Virus record (IMG/VR): IMGVR_UViG_3300027747_001536 | Coordinates: 1-36,603 of that record | DNA: 36,603 nt | Strand: one strand, 5' to 3' | Origin: a virus | Part shown: one piece after another, positions 1 to 7,453 of the stretch | Layout of the letters: each line of letters begins with the position of its first letter | Numbering within the stretch: the first letter of the stretch is position 1 | Notes under the pieces: generated by a model | Database searches by the model: none | What the model saw: the letters and a program-made list of their open reading frames with translations, nothing else | What the model was told of the DNA's origin: nothing | Program-made: the position numbers and the translations under genes

Positions 1-567
1 TATTACTGGAAGACCCGCAGCTGTGTTTACTGAGAATAGAGATCCGGATAACGAATCGTCTACTTCGAATAGTCTTCCTGAAGTTCCGTCTACGCTAAAT
101 ACATTAGAGCCGCTTCCTTGAATCGATAACGCCGTAGCTGATGCTGAAACGGTTAAAGATCCAGATATGATTACGTTTTGTCTTAATGGATTTACAAAAG
201 AAGCTGTTAATGCAAAGCTAGAACTAAATGCGTTAGTAGCTGAGCTTGCCGTGAGTGCGTAAGACGAACTGATTGCTGAGCTTGCAGTAAACGCATAACT
301 AGCTGAAGTTGCTTGTGATGCTGTACCAAACAGTGAACCAGTAATGCCTGCAGAAACTGATAAAGATCCAGTCACTCCTAAACTACCAGTGATTTGAGCT
401 GAACCTGTATAAGGGAATGATGATGCGTAGCCTAATAAATAAGAGGCCGTGAGTGCGTAAGAAGAAGAAATGGATTGGCTCGAGGTTCCTTGCAAAGATC
501 CAGTAAAGGATCCGGTAAACGAACCTGATAAGGGAAAGTGTAGTTGTTTATTATAAAATTGCGCCAT
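1..567 (-). CDS. Fibre-like structural protein with GS/TAS-rich repeats (5' part only)
   Basis: Open frame on the minus strand from an ATG at 565-567 to the window edge, 189 codons with no stop, so the C-terminus lies outside. After the N-terminus MAQFYNKQLHFPLSGSF the protein is a run of degenerate repeats of the type TGSL, SSSYALTAS, GTASQATSASYAFTAS, very rich in S, A, T and G, followed by ISGSLTVSASATALSIQGSG and a segment like FEVDDSLSGSLFSVNTAAG. This composition is typical of fibrous virion appendages (tail fibre, whisker or decoration protein). It starts 2 bp after the stop of the gp15-like gene, so it is probably expressed with the neck/tail genes. No adhesin domain is visible in this part; the exact appendage is unknown. 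Confidence 0.7.
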   Translation of the reverse strand, partial: MAQFYNKQLHFPLSGSFTGSFTGSLQGTSSQSISSSYALTASYLLGYASSFPYTGSAQITGSLGVTGSLSVSAGITGSLFGTASQATSASYAFTASSAISSSYALTASSATNAFSSSFALTASFVNPLRQNVIISGSLTVSASATALSIQGSGSNVFSVDGTSGRLFEVDDSLSGSLFSVNTAAGLPVI

Positions 568-569
568 TC

Positions 570-1826
570 TTAATTAAATTTACCGACTCCTACTACAGTG
601 TCTGTTGTGTCTAAACTATAACCTAATTGTGATGCATCTATTATCAAAGTAGATGAAGATACGTTATCAGTGAAGCTTACTATTGCTGCAGGCTCTACGT
701 ATTGTCCATTTACAAAGAACGTAAAGTTCGATGCGTTATTAGCTGGAACTGCCGTAGGCGCAGTAGCCCAACCTTTATTGAAGCTAACAGTAGTAGAAGA
801 AACGTAAGTTCCCAATACTTCTTTTTGATTGGCCAAATAAGTTATAATTGCTGGATCTGTGCCTCCATAATTATAGGTGTTGTTTATCACGTTTTGACCG
901 TCTGATGCTATTATACCTGCAAGTGTAACTGTGCTTGGATTGGAAGTAGCCACAGTTATTTGCTCAGTAGAAGTAGCGGTTTCTAATGTAAATATAACAT
1001 TGCTTACTCCATAATAGATATTAGAGTTTGCTAAATTTTTATTTATAGAATCAGGAATTAAATAGCCGTTCAAAGTTAAATTAAAACTGCTTTTTACAGC
1101 TCTATCGTCTCCAACTTCGTAAGTTAAACTATCTGTAAACGCTTCTATTTGACTATAAAATTGAAACCTATTTGGATCTCCCCAATAGGATCTAGAAGCA
1201 AAGTTAAGTGCTTCTATTAGTTTATCCATTTGTTCAACTGTGTAAGTCCATATCATGCATTCGTATTCTACAGTTACATAATCAGGAGTTATCGAAGCGA
1301 TGTATTCTTTTTCAGGAGATCTACTATTTAATACGTTAAAGTTACTATAAAAATTTCTTTTGCTATAGGCCTTTTCAAAAAGTTGTAAGTTATGTACTAG
1401 GTTACCGTCCAATTTATTTCCCAGATTTCTGTTAGGAGTTGTGCTAGTTCTCTTAAACATAATCAATGGAGCGAATAACTTTCCCTCTTTATCTCTGTAA
1501 TATCCATCTTTTTGCACCGTCTTCCAATTTTCTGGACTTCCGTAAAGTATTGGAACTGCGACTCTATTATTATTTTGAACAACGCTAAGTTGAAGAACAT
1601 TATCGAAATAGTACATAACGGCCTCAACCAAATCTTTCATTCCAATATAAAAATCCTTATCAGTACTTGTCTTTACACTAATTTGTTTGGCACGATTCTT
1701 TTCTGGCTGTCCTAATTTTGTGGGTTCAGAAAATACGTTGTTCTTGTTACCTTCACTTTTATCGTAAGGAACAATCAGCTTATTCATGAACTCTCTTCTA
1801 TTCTGTGGTCGTACTGTTTGATTCAT
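570..1826 (-). CDS. Tail sheath stabiliser / tail terminator, gp15-like
   Basis: 418 aa. Several blocks line up with remembered T4 gp15: VPILYGSPENW (T4 VPITYASKEHF), the central block VEYECMIWTYTVEQMDKLIE (T4 IYELSIFTRYEDDMFQIVE) and FNLTLNGYLIPD (T4 LTFEVNGWMYPP). gp15 caps the tail tube and sheath and joins the tail to the neck. The protein is longer than T4 gp15 (272 aa): about 120 C-terminal residues, rich in T, S and N with beta-strand character, are an extra domain of unknown role. The start codon shares its A with the stop of the upstream neck gene (1826), consistent with translational coupling. The gp13/gp14-like genes upstream support the call. Confidence 0.72.
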   Translation of the reverse strand: MNQTVRPQNRREFMNKLIVPYDKSEGNKNNVFSEPTKLGQPEKNRAKQISVKTSTDKDFYIGMKDLVEAVMYYFDNVLQLSVVQNNNRVAVPILYGSPENWKTVQKDGYYRDKEGKLFAPLIMFKRTSTTPNRNLGNKLDGNLVHNLQLFEKAYSKRNFYSNFNVLNSRSPEKEYIASITPDYVTVEYECMIWTYTVEQMDKLIEALNFASRSYWGDPNRFQFYSQIEAFTDSLTYEVGDDRAVKSSFNLTLNGYLIPDSINKNLANSNIYYGVSNVIFTLETATSTEQITVATSNPSTVTLAGIIASDGQNVINNTYNYGGTDPAIITYLANQKEVLGTYVSSTTVSFNKGWATAPTAVPANNASNFTFFVNGQYVEPAAIVSFTDNVSSSTLIIDASQLGYSLDTTDTVVGVGKFN

Positions 1827-2317
1827 TATAAACGTTGTTTAGCAATACCAAGCTTATCGTCGCTCGTATAATGCGTGTTTAATGATACTGAATAAGAAGT
1901 TCCAAAATTTTCCAATCCTGCAGAATAAGCGTAAGAATTGTCCTTTCCAAGTATGAATTGGTTTTCGTTAACGTTATCTACTTCGTAATACATTTCGTTG
2001 TACATTATTATGTCTCCAATTTCTGAAACTATATTTGCATCAATTAAATGATCTTTTAAAAACCTAAACGTAACGTCTCTTCGTACGTCTATAGTTTGAG
2101 CTTCGGAAACGGTAGCGAAATCTCCTCTCTCTATCAAGCAATTTATTAGCACTGGTCCGATGTAATTTCTATTCACTCCCTCTCCGTACACATTTATAGT
2201 GCTCTCTTCTAGCATATATTTGTAATAGCCAATTTGTTGAGATATCACGTTCTCTAACAGTTCTCTTGACATGCCTTTAAAGGTGCTTATATCTCTGCTC
2301 GATCCAAATAGTGCCAT
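1826..2317 (-). CDS. Neck protein, gp14-like
   Basis: 163 aa, MALFGSSRDISTFKGMSREL at the start. The middle contains GDFATVSEAQTIDVRRDVTF followed by a beta-rich stretch GDIIMYNEMYYEVDNV, resembling the 'GD-hydrophobic ... LFEI' strand pair near the end of T4 gp14 and its relatives. gp14 is a head-completion protein at the neck. The gene lies between the gp13-like and gp15-like genes, the T4 order 13-14-15, with a 3-bp gap upstream and a 1-bp overlap downstream. It is shorter than T4 gp14 (256 aa). Assignment rests on gene order plus one weak motif; another head-tail connector subunit is possible. Confidence 0.55.
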   Translation of the reverse strand: MALFGSSRDISTFKGMSRELLENVISQQIGYYKYMLEESTINVYGEGVNRNYIGPVLINCLIERGDFATVSEAQTIDVRRDVTFRFLKDHLIDANIVSEIGDIIMYNEMYYEVDNVNENQFILGKDNSYAYSAGLENFGTSYSVSLNTHYTSDDKLGIAKQRL

Positions 2318-2320
2318 AGT

Positions 2321-3487
2321 TTATCCTATATATATCATCATTGGTACTTCAGTTAAAGTACTTGAGATGGATTGGTTTTCTGATTGTTTTCTTTCTAATT
2401 GTGATCTACGACTCATGTCTTCAAAATCTTGACGAAGTCTTTCTCTTAGAGACTGTTGTTGTGCTTGACCTTTTGAAATTAGATCAGCACCATTCAATGT
2501 AACTTCCGCGCCTGGAGCAGGAATTTGTGTATACTTACCTCTAATTAATCCCAACAACTCTGAGGCCAAAGCTAGAGTGTATTCGAAAATCCATTGTTTA
2601 CCAGGCTGATTTATTTGACGATAAGTAATTGTGCCGTAAGGAACATTCGAAGGATTACTAACCAATCCAGTATTAGTTCCGTAAGGACTGTTTTTTGTAG
2701 GATCAGAGAAATCAGACTTCTTAGAATACTTGATCCACATAATCATATCGTTTGTTTCCGGTCTTGGTAATATGGTAAGTTTGTTATTAGTCACTTCGAA
2801 AGAGAAAAACGACCTTCTCACTTGATTCGACATTTCTATCTCTTGTATTCTTTGAATATCCCAATAAACCGGGAATAAAGTAAAGTTTAAACCTGGGGAA
2901 TAGCTTGCCCAACCGAAATTTTCTGTAGCGCCTTGATAGTTGATAGATCCTCCAATATAAGGATCGTAATATTGATTTACAGCTGGATTTCCCTTATAAG
3001 AAACCTCTTGAATAACAATTCTATCGCTTCCACTAATGTATCCTTTATCTACAGCCCATTTTTGCATGTCATAAACCTGAACGCTTGCTGTTAAGTTTAA
3101 TGATCCGCTATAATATTCTACAGTACCGCCTATTCCAATTTGAGCTCCGTAGTTATCAGCAATAGTAACTATCGAATTCAAAGAAGGGACTACTACAGTA
3201 TTGTTAAATTGAGATTGAGTTGGAGCGCCTTCTAATCCCAAATAATTGTCTTTAATTTTTGATTGGTAAAGCTCTTCTGAGTACACTGACACAGCTTCCT
3301 CAAAACATGTGTATATGTTTACGTCCTGCAATTCCACATCCATGATAGGGTAGCCCAATTTTGTAGCGCAGTAATTGGCTACTTTTGGTCCGTCTGTCTG
3401 AAATTGAGCGTCTAAATCGTAGTAACCAAAGGGGGTGGAACCTGAGATTGGGATCGGTGTTCCGTCGTATATGCTTGGATTTGCCAT
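2321..3487 (-). CDS. Neck protein, gp13-like (head completion)
   Basis: 388 aa. The N-terminal third has VANYCATKLGYPIMDVELQD followed by a helix with CFEEAVSVYSEE, the 'lysine/leucine-rich helix, G-x-P-hydrophobic-D-V-E-L, ... EEA' pattern I associate with the T4-like gp13/gp14 neck family. The middle is beta-rich; the C-terminus has a charged coiled-coil-like stretch (RERLRQDFEDMSRRSQLERK). It starts the neck operon gp13-gp14-gp15 and has an ATATTTAT motif 13 bp upstream of its ATG. Longer than T4 gp13 (309 aa). I cannot exclude that it is the gp14 equivalent; membership in the neck group is more secure than the number. Confidence 0.55.
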   Translation of the reverse strand: MANPSIYDGTPIPISGSTPFGYYDLDAQFQTDGPKVANYCATKLGYPIMDVELQDVNIYTCFEEAVSVYSEELYQSKIKDNYLGLEGAPTQSQFNNTVVVPSLNSIVTIADNYGAQIGIGGTVEYYSGSLNLTASVQVYDMQKWAVDKGYISGSDRIVIQEVSYKGNPAVNQYYDPYIGGSINYQGATENFGWASYSPGLNFTLFPVYWDIQRIQEIEMSNQVRRSFFSFEVTNNKLTILPRPETNDMIMWIKYSKKSDFSDPTKNSPYGTNTGLVSNPSNVPYGTITYRQINQPGKQWIFEYTLALASELLGLIRGKYTQIPAPGAEVTLNGADLISKGQAQQQSLRERLRQDFEDMSRRSQLERKQSENQSISSTLTEVPMMIYIG

Positions 3488-3500
3488 TAAATGCTTTCAA

Positions 3501-3508
3501 ATAAATAT
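3501..3508 (-). promoter_or_regulatory. Putative late promoter element upstream of the gp13-like gene
   Basis: Coding-strand sequence GTAAATATTTATTTG, containing the octamer ATATTTAT, ends 13 bp before the ATG at 3487. The same octamer lies in front of eight other genes in this window in the matching orientation. It is likely the counterpart of the T4 late promoter TATAAATA. Confidence 0.5.
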
Positions 3509-3511
3509 TTA

Positions 3512-3535
3512 CTTAATGGTTAAAACCCGATTAAG
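3512..3535 (-). other. Weak inverted repeat between the PhoH and gp13-like genes
   Basis: CTTAAT (3512-3517) and ATTAAG (3530-3535) are inverted, with an inner GGTT/AACC pairing around a short loop. No T-run follows on either strand, so this is not a normal intrinsic terminator. It lies just upstream of the promoter-like octamer. Confidence 0.3.
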
Positions 3536-3541
3536 CAAAAA

Positions 3542-4213
3542 CTATTCGTGGGCCTTGTATATTTCTAGGATATTTTCTACTATTGGATCCCTATGATTGG
3601 TCTTTAAGGTTACCACTTCGAATCCTGGCACCTCTTTAAAGTTTGTACATATAAAATTGAAGCCGCTCATTTTTCTGTCTTTAAGATCGATTTGAGCTCC
3701 GTCTCCACAAATAATCATTTTGGTTCCAACGCATAGTCTACCCAACAAAAGCTCCATTTGTCTGTTGGTTATATTTTGAGCTTCGTCTACTACAACAAAA
3801 CAGTTGCTCAAGTTTCGCCCTCTCATAAAAGCCAAAGGAATTACTTCTATTTTACCGTCCATTAATTCTTTGTCGATCTTTTCTTTGTTGTAAAGACGAT
3901 ACATGTTGTCGTATATCGCTGCAGTATAAGGAGCCAATTTGTCCTCTTTTGTACCAGGTAAAAAACCTATGTCCTCTCCTGAAGTAACTGCGGGTCTGGT
4001 TAAAATAATTCTTTCGATATCTTTTCTAAACAAAAGATCTAAAGCGATTTGAGCCGCTAACATGGACTTACCAGATCCGGCTTGTCCCTTTAGAACAGTT
4101 ATTTTGTTATCTAGAATTATTGACTTGGCTTGCTTCTGCTCCTCGTTTAATGGAATTAAAAACTTAATTGGATTTTTAGGAGACTTTTTTGAGATCGAAT
4201 TCGTATCAGTCAT
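3542..4213 (-). CDS. phoH: PhoH-like ATPase
   Basis: 223 aa P-loop ATPase of the PhoH/YlaK family. Walker A GQAGSGKS is at residues 43-50, Walker B VVVDEAQN at 141-148 (D144, E145), and the family's EDIGFLPGT is at 81-89, with a sensor-like TNHRDP near the C-terminus. PhoH proteins in T4-like aquatic phages are short single-domain versions like this. The bacterial family is linked to RNA metabolism and phosphate starvation; the phage role is not established. It stands alone between the capsid terminator and the neck genes with its own ATATTTAT motif 16 bp upstream of the ATG. No PIN domain is fused, unlike PhoH2 proteins. Confidence 0.92.
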   Translation of the reverse strand: MTDTNSISKKSPKNPIKFLIPLNEEQKQAKSIILDNKITVLKGQAGSGKSMLAAQIALDLLFRKDIERIILTRPAVTSGEDIGFLPGTKEDKLAPYTAAIYDNMYRLYNKEKIDKELMDGKIEVIPLAFMRGRNLSNCFVVVDEAQNITNRQMELLLGRLCVGTKMIICGDGAQIDLKDRKMSGFNFICTNFKEVPGFEVVTLKTNHRDPIVENILEIYKAHE

Positions 4214-4229
4214 TCAAATACCTTTCTAG

Positions 4230-4237
4230 ATAAATAT
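4230..4237 (-). promoter_or_regulatory. Putative late promoter element upstream of phoH
   Basis: Coding-strand GCATATTTATCTAG contains the shared octamer and ends 16 bp before the ATG at 4213. It lies just downstream of the capsid-gene terminator, so phoH probably restarts transcription here. Confidence 0.5.
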
Positions 4238-4241
4238 GCAT

Positions 4242-4275
4242 AAAAAAAGACCCAGCATAGCTGGGTCCTTTTATT
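4242..4275 (-). terminator. Rho-independent terminator after the major capsid gene
   Basis: A perfect 8-bp stem, GACCCAGC (4249-4256) and GCTGGGTC (4260-4267), with a 3-nt loop. On the minus strand it is followed by seven T (complement of the A-run 4242-4248). It begins about 30 bp beyond the capsid stop codon. The plus-strand side is followed only by CTTTTATT, so termination is mainly of minus-strand transcripts. It isolates capsid expression from phoH. Confidence 0.9.
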
Positions 4276-4297
4276 ATAATATAGATCTTACTGTAGA

Positions 4298-5995
4298 TTA
4301 AACTACTGATAAATCTGCTACTACTACTAAACCATAAAACTCGGGTCTTATCATAGTCATTGCGTAACGAGTCATGATACCTTTTCTTGGAGTGAAGGTA
4401 TTTGGATCGTACACTAATGGAGTCATGATCAATGGAACATATGGAGAGTATACAGCTCCGGCTTCTAAGAACTGAGTACCACGGAAACCTAACAAGATAA
4501 CGTTTTCAGTCATGTAAGGATTCTTGTACACTTTATAGCGGCTGTTTAAAGCACCTACTTTTTGAACGCCGAAAGCATATTTCATTGTGTCTGCTGCACC
4601 GTCAGTATCAGCTGCAAATCCTGGGATTGATTCCAAGATTGTAGCTACTGCTGGAGAAACTACCATGAAATTAGCTCCACCGCGCATTGTTCTTTGGTGG
4701 ATGATGTTAGAAACTTTTTGTAATTTGATACCAATTGTTTGGAACCAAGTCATTTGATTGTAATACAAACCAGCTGTGTTGTTAACAGGAGCAGCAGCAC
4801 CAGCAGTTAAAGTATTACCAACTCTAGCTGACCAATATTCAACTGTTGGAGCGTTTTGGATTAACATATCTAATACTTCTAAGTCGATCTCTAAAGAGAT
4901 GTACTCAGATAATAAACCTGTTAATTCAGCTTCAGCATCTAAAGAATGATAAGCGTTTAAATCTTGAGCAAATTCTGGAGTCCATTGTGCTTTCAATTTT
5001 CTTGTTTTAGCACTGATTGTTTGAGACTTCATTTGAACGTTGATCTCAGGGATAACGATTGAACTTGTACTTGCAGCGTTAGGAACAGAGAAACCTTGAG
5101 TAGCAGTTCTATCTTCAAAGTCACCTCTTACGTTAAAGTCTGTTGCTTTACCGTATTCAATGTTGAATGTAGAACCAACTGAACCAGTTGTTTGTAATTG
5201 AGAACCAGATACGATGAAAACGATGTTACCACCAACCACTTGAGTGAATTGTTGTAAAGTCTTGTCTGGAGATAAGAAAGCTGTAGCGATAGCGCTAGAA
5301 CCAGTTGTCACAATGAAAGAACGAACCGCGTTGATATCATAGTTAGTTAAAGAAGAAGTAGCAAAAGTTACTTTTCTTAAAACGTTTGAAGCGGTAGGAT
5401 CGTTAGTTGTGAAAAATATAGAACCAGAATAGTTTGCATCGTAATCAACGTCAGAAAAAGAAGCCGAAACGATACTAACTAGGGAAGCAGATACAGAGAA
5501 TTGGTTTAAAGAATATCCGAATTTACCAGCACCGTATAAAGCACCAGCAGCAGCGTTACCGAAGTTAGCTGTACGAGTACCGTATAAAGAATCACCAGCA
5601 GTGAAAGGATCTTTAGTGTTTCCGTATTGGAAATCTAAATAGAATACTAATCCAGCAGGTAAGTTCATTGGTTGAACAGAAACGAACTCTTTAGATGCGA
5701 TTTGACCAAAGATCTTACGAACTAAAGGTAAAGCTACACCAGCCCATTGTTCACCGTTACCAGCTGTGAAAGACGCACCAGTTGTTGTACCACCACCAGA
5801 GGTAGATGATTCAACTACTAATTGCTTAGCTTGACTTTCTAAGATCATAGCCATATTTGCTTGATCGTTTCCTTCTAGACCTTCTAAAAGGCCAGATTTT
5901 GCCCACTTCTTAGAAAGCTTCTGAGCTACAGTAAACTGAGCTTGTTGAGCGTTCTGAGCAGACTCATTTAATAATGATTGTACTAAGTTTGCCAT
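4298..5995 (-). CDS. Major capsid protein, gp23-like
   Basis: 565 aa, slightly longer than T4 gp23 (521). Typical gp23-family blocks: GEQWAGVALPLVRKIFGQIA near residues 81-100; MKSQTISAKTRKLKAQWTPE in the middle, followed by a glutamate-rich helix (DAEAELTGLLSEYISLEID); RGGANFMVVSPAVATILESI; and the C-terminal KGIMTRYAMTMIRPEFYGLV. The N-terminus MANLVQSLLNESAQ contains L-N-E followed by S at residue 11, and LLEGLEG lies near residue 37; either could be a gp21-type cleavage site removing a delta-like propeptide. An insertion rich in S, T and V around residues 165-290 may be a surface domain. It lies 25 bp downstream of the scaffold gene and is followed by a strong terminator. Confidence 0.95.
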   Translation of the reverse strand: MANLVQSLLNESAQNAQQAQFTVAQKLSKKWAKSGLLEGLEGNDQANMAMILESQAKQLVVESSTSGGGTTTGASFTAGNGEQWAGVALPLVRKIFGQIASKEFVSVQPMNLPAGLVFYLDFQYGNTKDPFTAGDSLYGTRTANFGNAAAGALYGAGKFGYSLNQFSVSASLVSIVSASFSDVDYDANYSGSIFFTTNDPTASNVLRKVTFATSSLTNYDINAVRSFIVTTGSSAIATAFLSPDKTLQQFTQVVGGNIVFIVSGSQLQTTGSVGSTFNIEYGKATDFNVRGDFEDRTATQGFSVPNAASTSSIVIPEINVQMKSQTISAKTRKLKAQWTPEFAQDLNAYHSLDAEAELTGLLSEYISLEIDLEVLDMLIQNAPTVEYWSARVGNTLTAGAAAPVNNTAGLYYNQMTWFQTIGIKLQKVSNIIHQRTMRGGANFMVVSPAVATILESIPGFAADTDGAADTMKYAFGVQKVGALNSRYKVYKNPYMTENVILLGFRGTQFLEAGAVYSPYVPLIMTPLVYDPNTFTPRKGIMTRYAMTMIRPEFYGLVVVADLSVV

Positions 5996-6020
5996 TTGTT
6001 ATGGAGTTTATTTTTTTAAT

Positions 6021-7316
6021 TTATTTGATACCAGCCAATTTTTGCATTCTAGAGATGAAAGGATCAGATTCGATCGTTTCTGTTCTCTTAGGCGCAATAC
6101 CAGCTGCTTGTGATGCGAAACCTTCGTTGATTGATTTTTTGTGAATTGTAGAAAAAGATTCGCTTAATGTCGCAAACGTGTTCTTAACTTCTTTAACCGT
6201 AGTAGCTCTATCGAAAGCGTTGATAGCTTTTAATTTTTGAGATTCAGTTAACGATTTGCCTTTAAACAATTTGTTCATGAATAAGTACTTAGCGTTCAAT
6301 AAATTGACTTCTTTTAATTGAGTTTGTAAGTAACCAATTGTTTGGTTAGCTTCTTTCAATTTTGTTAAAGCGCTAGGACCTGGATCAATACTGTTCATAG
6401 CATCGCTGCCTGGAAGAGCTTTTCCTATTTGAGAAATGAAATTTTTGTTCTCTTCCATTTCTTTTTTACTTTTGGCAATTTTTTTATAGCCATCTGTAGT
6501 ACTTGTAACGCCGTTTGATGCCGATTTAACTTTACCGATTTTTTCGTAGCCATCAGTAGTCGATAAAACTCCTTTTGATACTTTTTGAATTTTACCGCCT
6601 TTCTTGTAGCCATCAGTAGTAGATATAACGCTGTCTTTTTTCTTTACTTGAGCAGCCTCTTCTAATTCTGCAAAGATTTCGTCTAAGTTGATGTCGTCGA
6701 TTGCTTCTTCGTCGTCAACGTCTTCTGCATCTTCTTCTTCACCTTGATACGGAGCTAAAATGTCTTTTAATTGACCCAAAGTGATAGTGATTACTTTTTC
6801 TTCTTCTTCACCGTCAACTTCTTCGTCGTCCATTTCTTCTTCGTCATCCATTTCAACTTCGTCTTCGCCTTCTTCTTCAGATTTAGCTTCGTAATTCATG
6901 TAGTCTTCGCCTTCTTCGATTCCATCTTCTGTGTACTCTTCTTCCATTTTGCCTTCGTGGTCTTCACCTTCGTTGGCTAATTCTTCAAGTTCACCCAAGA
7001 TTTCTTCAAGAGAGGTTTCATCCATCTCTTCAGTTTCGTCCATTTCTTCAGCTTCGTCCATTTCCTCAGCCTTAGCTTCGTCCATTTCTTCAGCTTCGTC
7101 CATTTCGTCGATTTCTTCAAGATTTTCTGCTGCGTCTTCAGCGTCAGTTGTAAGATCTTCGTCTTCTTCGATCTCTTCAGCTTCTTCGACAGTCTTGCGG
7201 AACATTTCCCTTAATTGAGGTTCGAATGCTTCTTCTAATGCAGCTTTAGCGTTAGCCATTGCGCTAGCTCTTAGTGCTTTTGCGTCAGCAATTGCCTCTT
7301 TGTACAAGTTTTCCAT
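6021..7316 (-). CDS. Prohead core scaffold protein, gp22-like
   Basis: 431 aa, the last gene before the capsid protein and directly after the protease, the T4 order 21-22-23. Residues about 45-200 are extremely acidic, with an EEMDEA low-complexity array; residues about 230-290 are basic with a 20-aa tandem repeat based on STTDGY(K/E)K; the C-terminal 140 residues are helical and end FISRMQKLAGIK. Acidic, helical, repeat-bearing composition fits an assembly scaffold that is later digested. Several L-x-E and I-x-E sites (for example NLYKEAIAD at the N-terminus and AALEEAFE) fit the gp21 cleavage rule. The core is longer than T4 gp22 (269 aa), mainly because of the repeats. Overall similarity to gp22 is by context and composition. 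Confidence 0.78.
   Translation of the reverse strand: MENLYKEAIADAKALRASAMANAKAALEEAFEPQLREMFRKTVEEAEEIEEDEDLTTDAEDAAENLEEIDEMDEAEEMDEAKAEEMDEAEEMDETEEMDETSLEEILGELEELANEGEDHEGKMEEEYTEDGIEEGEDYMNYEAKSEEEGEDEVEMDDEEEMDDEEVDGEEEEKVITITLGQLKDILAPYQGEEEDAEDVDDEEAIDDINLDEIFAELEEAAQVKKKDSVISTTDGYKKGGKIQKVSKGVLSTTDGYEKIGKVKSASNGVTSTTDGYKKIAKSKKEMEENKNFISQIGKALPGSDAMNSIDPGPSALTKLKEANQTIGYLQTQLKEVNLLNAKYLFMNKLFKGKSLTESQKLKAINAFDRATTVKEVKNTFATLSESFSTIHKKSINEGFASQAAGIAPKRTETIESDPFISRMQKLAGIK
6480..6623 (-). repeat. 60-bp (20-aa) tandem repeat inside the scaffold gene
   Basis: Three copies of a unit beginning STTDGY(K/E)K, with first codons at 6623, 6563 and 6503, so the period is exactly 60 bp (20 codons). 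The third copy is partial. DNA copies share the core GTAGCCATC(A/T)GTAGT on the plus strand but differ elsewhere, indicating an old duplication kept for its protein sequence. Confidence 0.9.
7015..7110 (-). repeat. Acidic low-complexity array (EEMDEA)n in the scaffold gene
   Basis: Encodes consecutive variants of EEMDEA/EEMDET. At DNA level the plus strand shows repeated TCCATTTCTTCAGCTTCG-type 18-bp units. It gives a long, strongly negative helix or disordered segment and is prone to copy-number change. Confidence 0.8.
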
Positions 7317-7387
7317 TTGTAATTGAATAATGTGTGTTCTGATTGCTTATTAAATGTTGGAAGCAATATATAGATAAAATTCGAGTA

Positions 7388-7411
7388 GCTACCGCACTAG
7401 AAAAGCGGTGC
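7388..7411 (-). other. Small hairpin in the leader of the scaffold gene
   Basis: ACCGC (7391-7395) pairs with GCGGT (7405-7409); an alternative pairing GCAC/GTGC (7394-7397 and 7408-7411) overlaps it. It lies between the promoter-like octamer at 7420-7427 and the ATG at 7316, in the longest minus-strand leader of the window (137 bp between genes). No T-run follows it; a regulatory role is only a guess. Confidence 0.3.
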
Positions 7412-7419
7412 ATGTACCA

Positions 7420-7427
7420 ATAAATAC
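7420..7427 (-). promoter_or_regulatory. Putative late promoter element upstream of the scaffold gene (variant)
   Basis: Coding-strand CCGTATTTATTGG is a one-base variant (GTATTTAT) of the shared octamer, in the gap between the protease and scaffold genes. It is about 100 bp from the scaffold ATG, much farther than the other copies, implying a long leader if used. Confidence 0.4.
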
Positions 7428-7453
7428 GGACATTTTCACTAAAACGTAAATTT

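Noticed and set aside
1-567. Diversity-generating retroelement target in the repetitive fibre-like protein
   Set aside because: No reverse transcriptase and no template repeat with adenine-specific differences is seen in the window.
3512-3535. Intrinsic terminator after phoH
   Set aside because: The stem is AT-rich with bulges, it lies upstream of the next gene's promoter element and no T-run follows; listed only as an inverted repeat.
6771-6980. Phenylalanine-rich plus-strand frame
   Set aside because: Same cause: antisense of glutamate- and lysine-rich coding sequence.
6931-7218. Serine-rich open frame on the plus strand opposite the scaffold gene
   Set aside because: It is the complement of the acidic EEMDEA codons and has no independent support. 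Serine/isoleucine monotony follows from the repeat.
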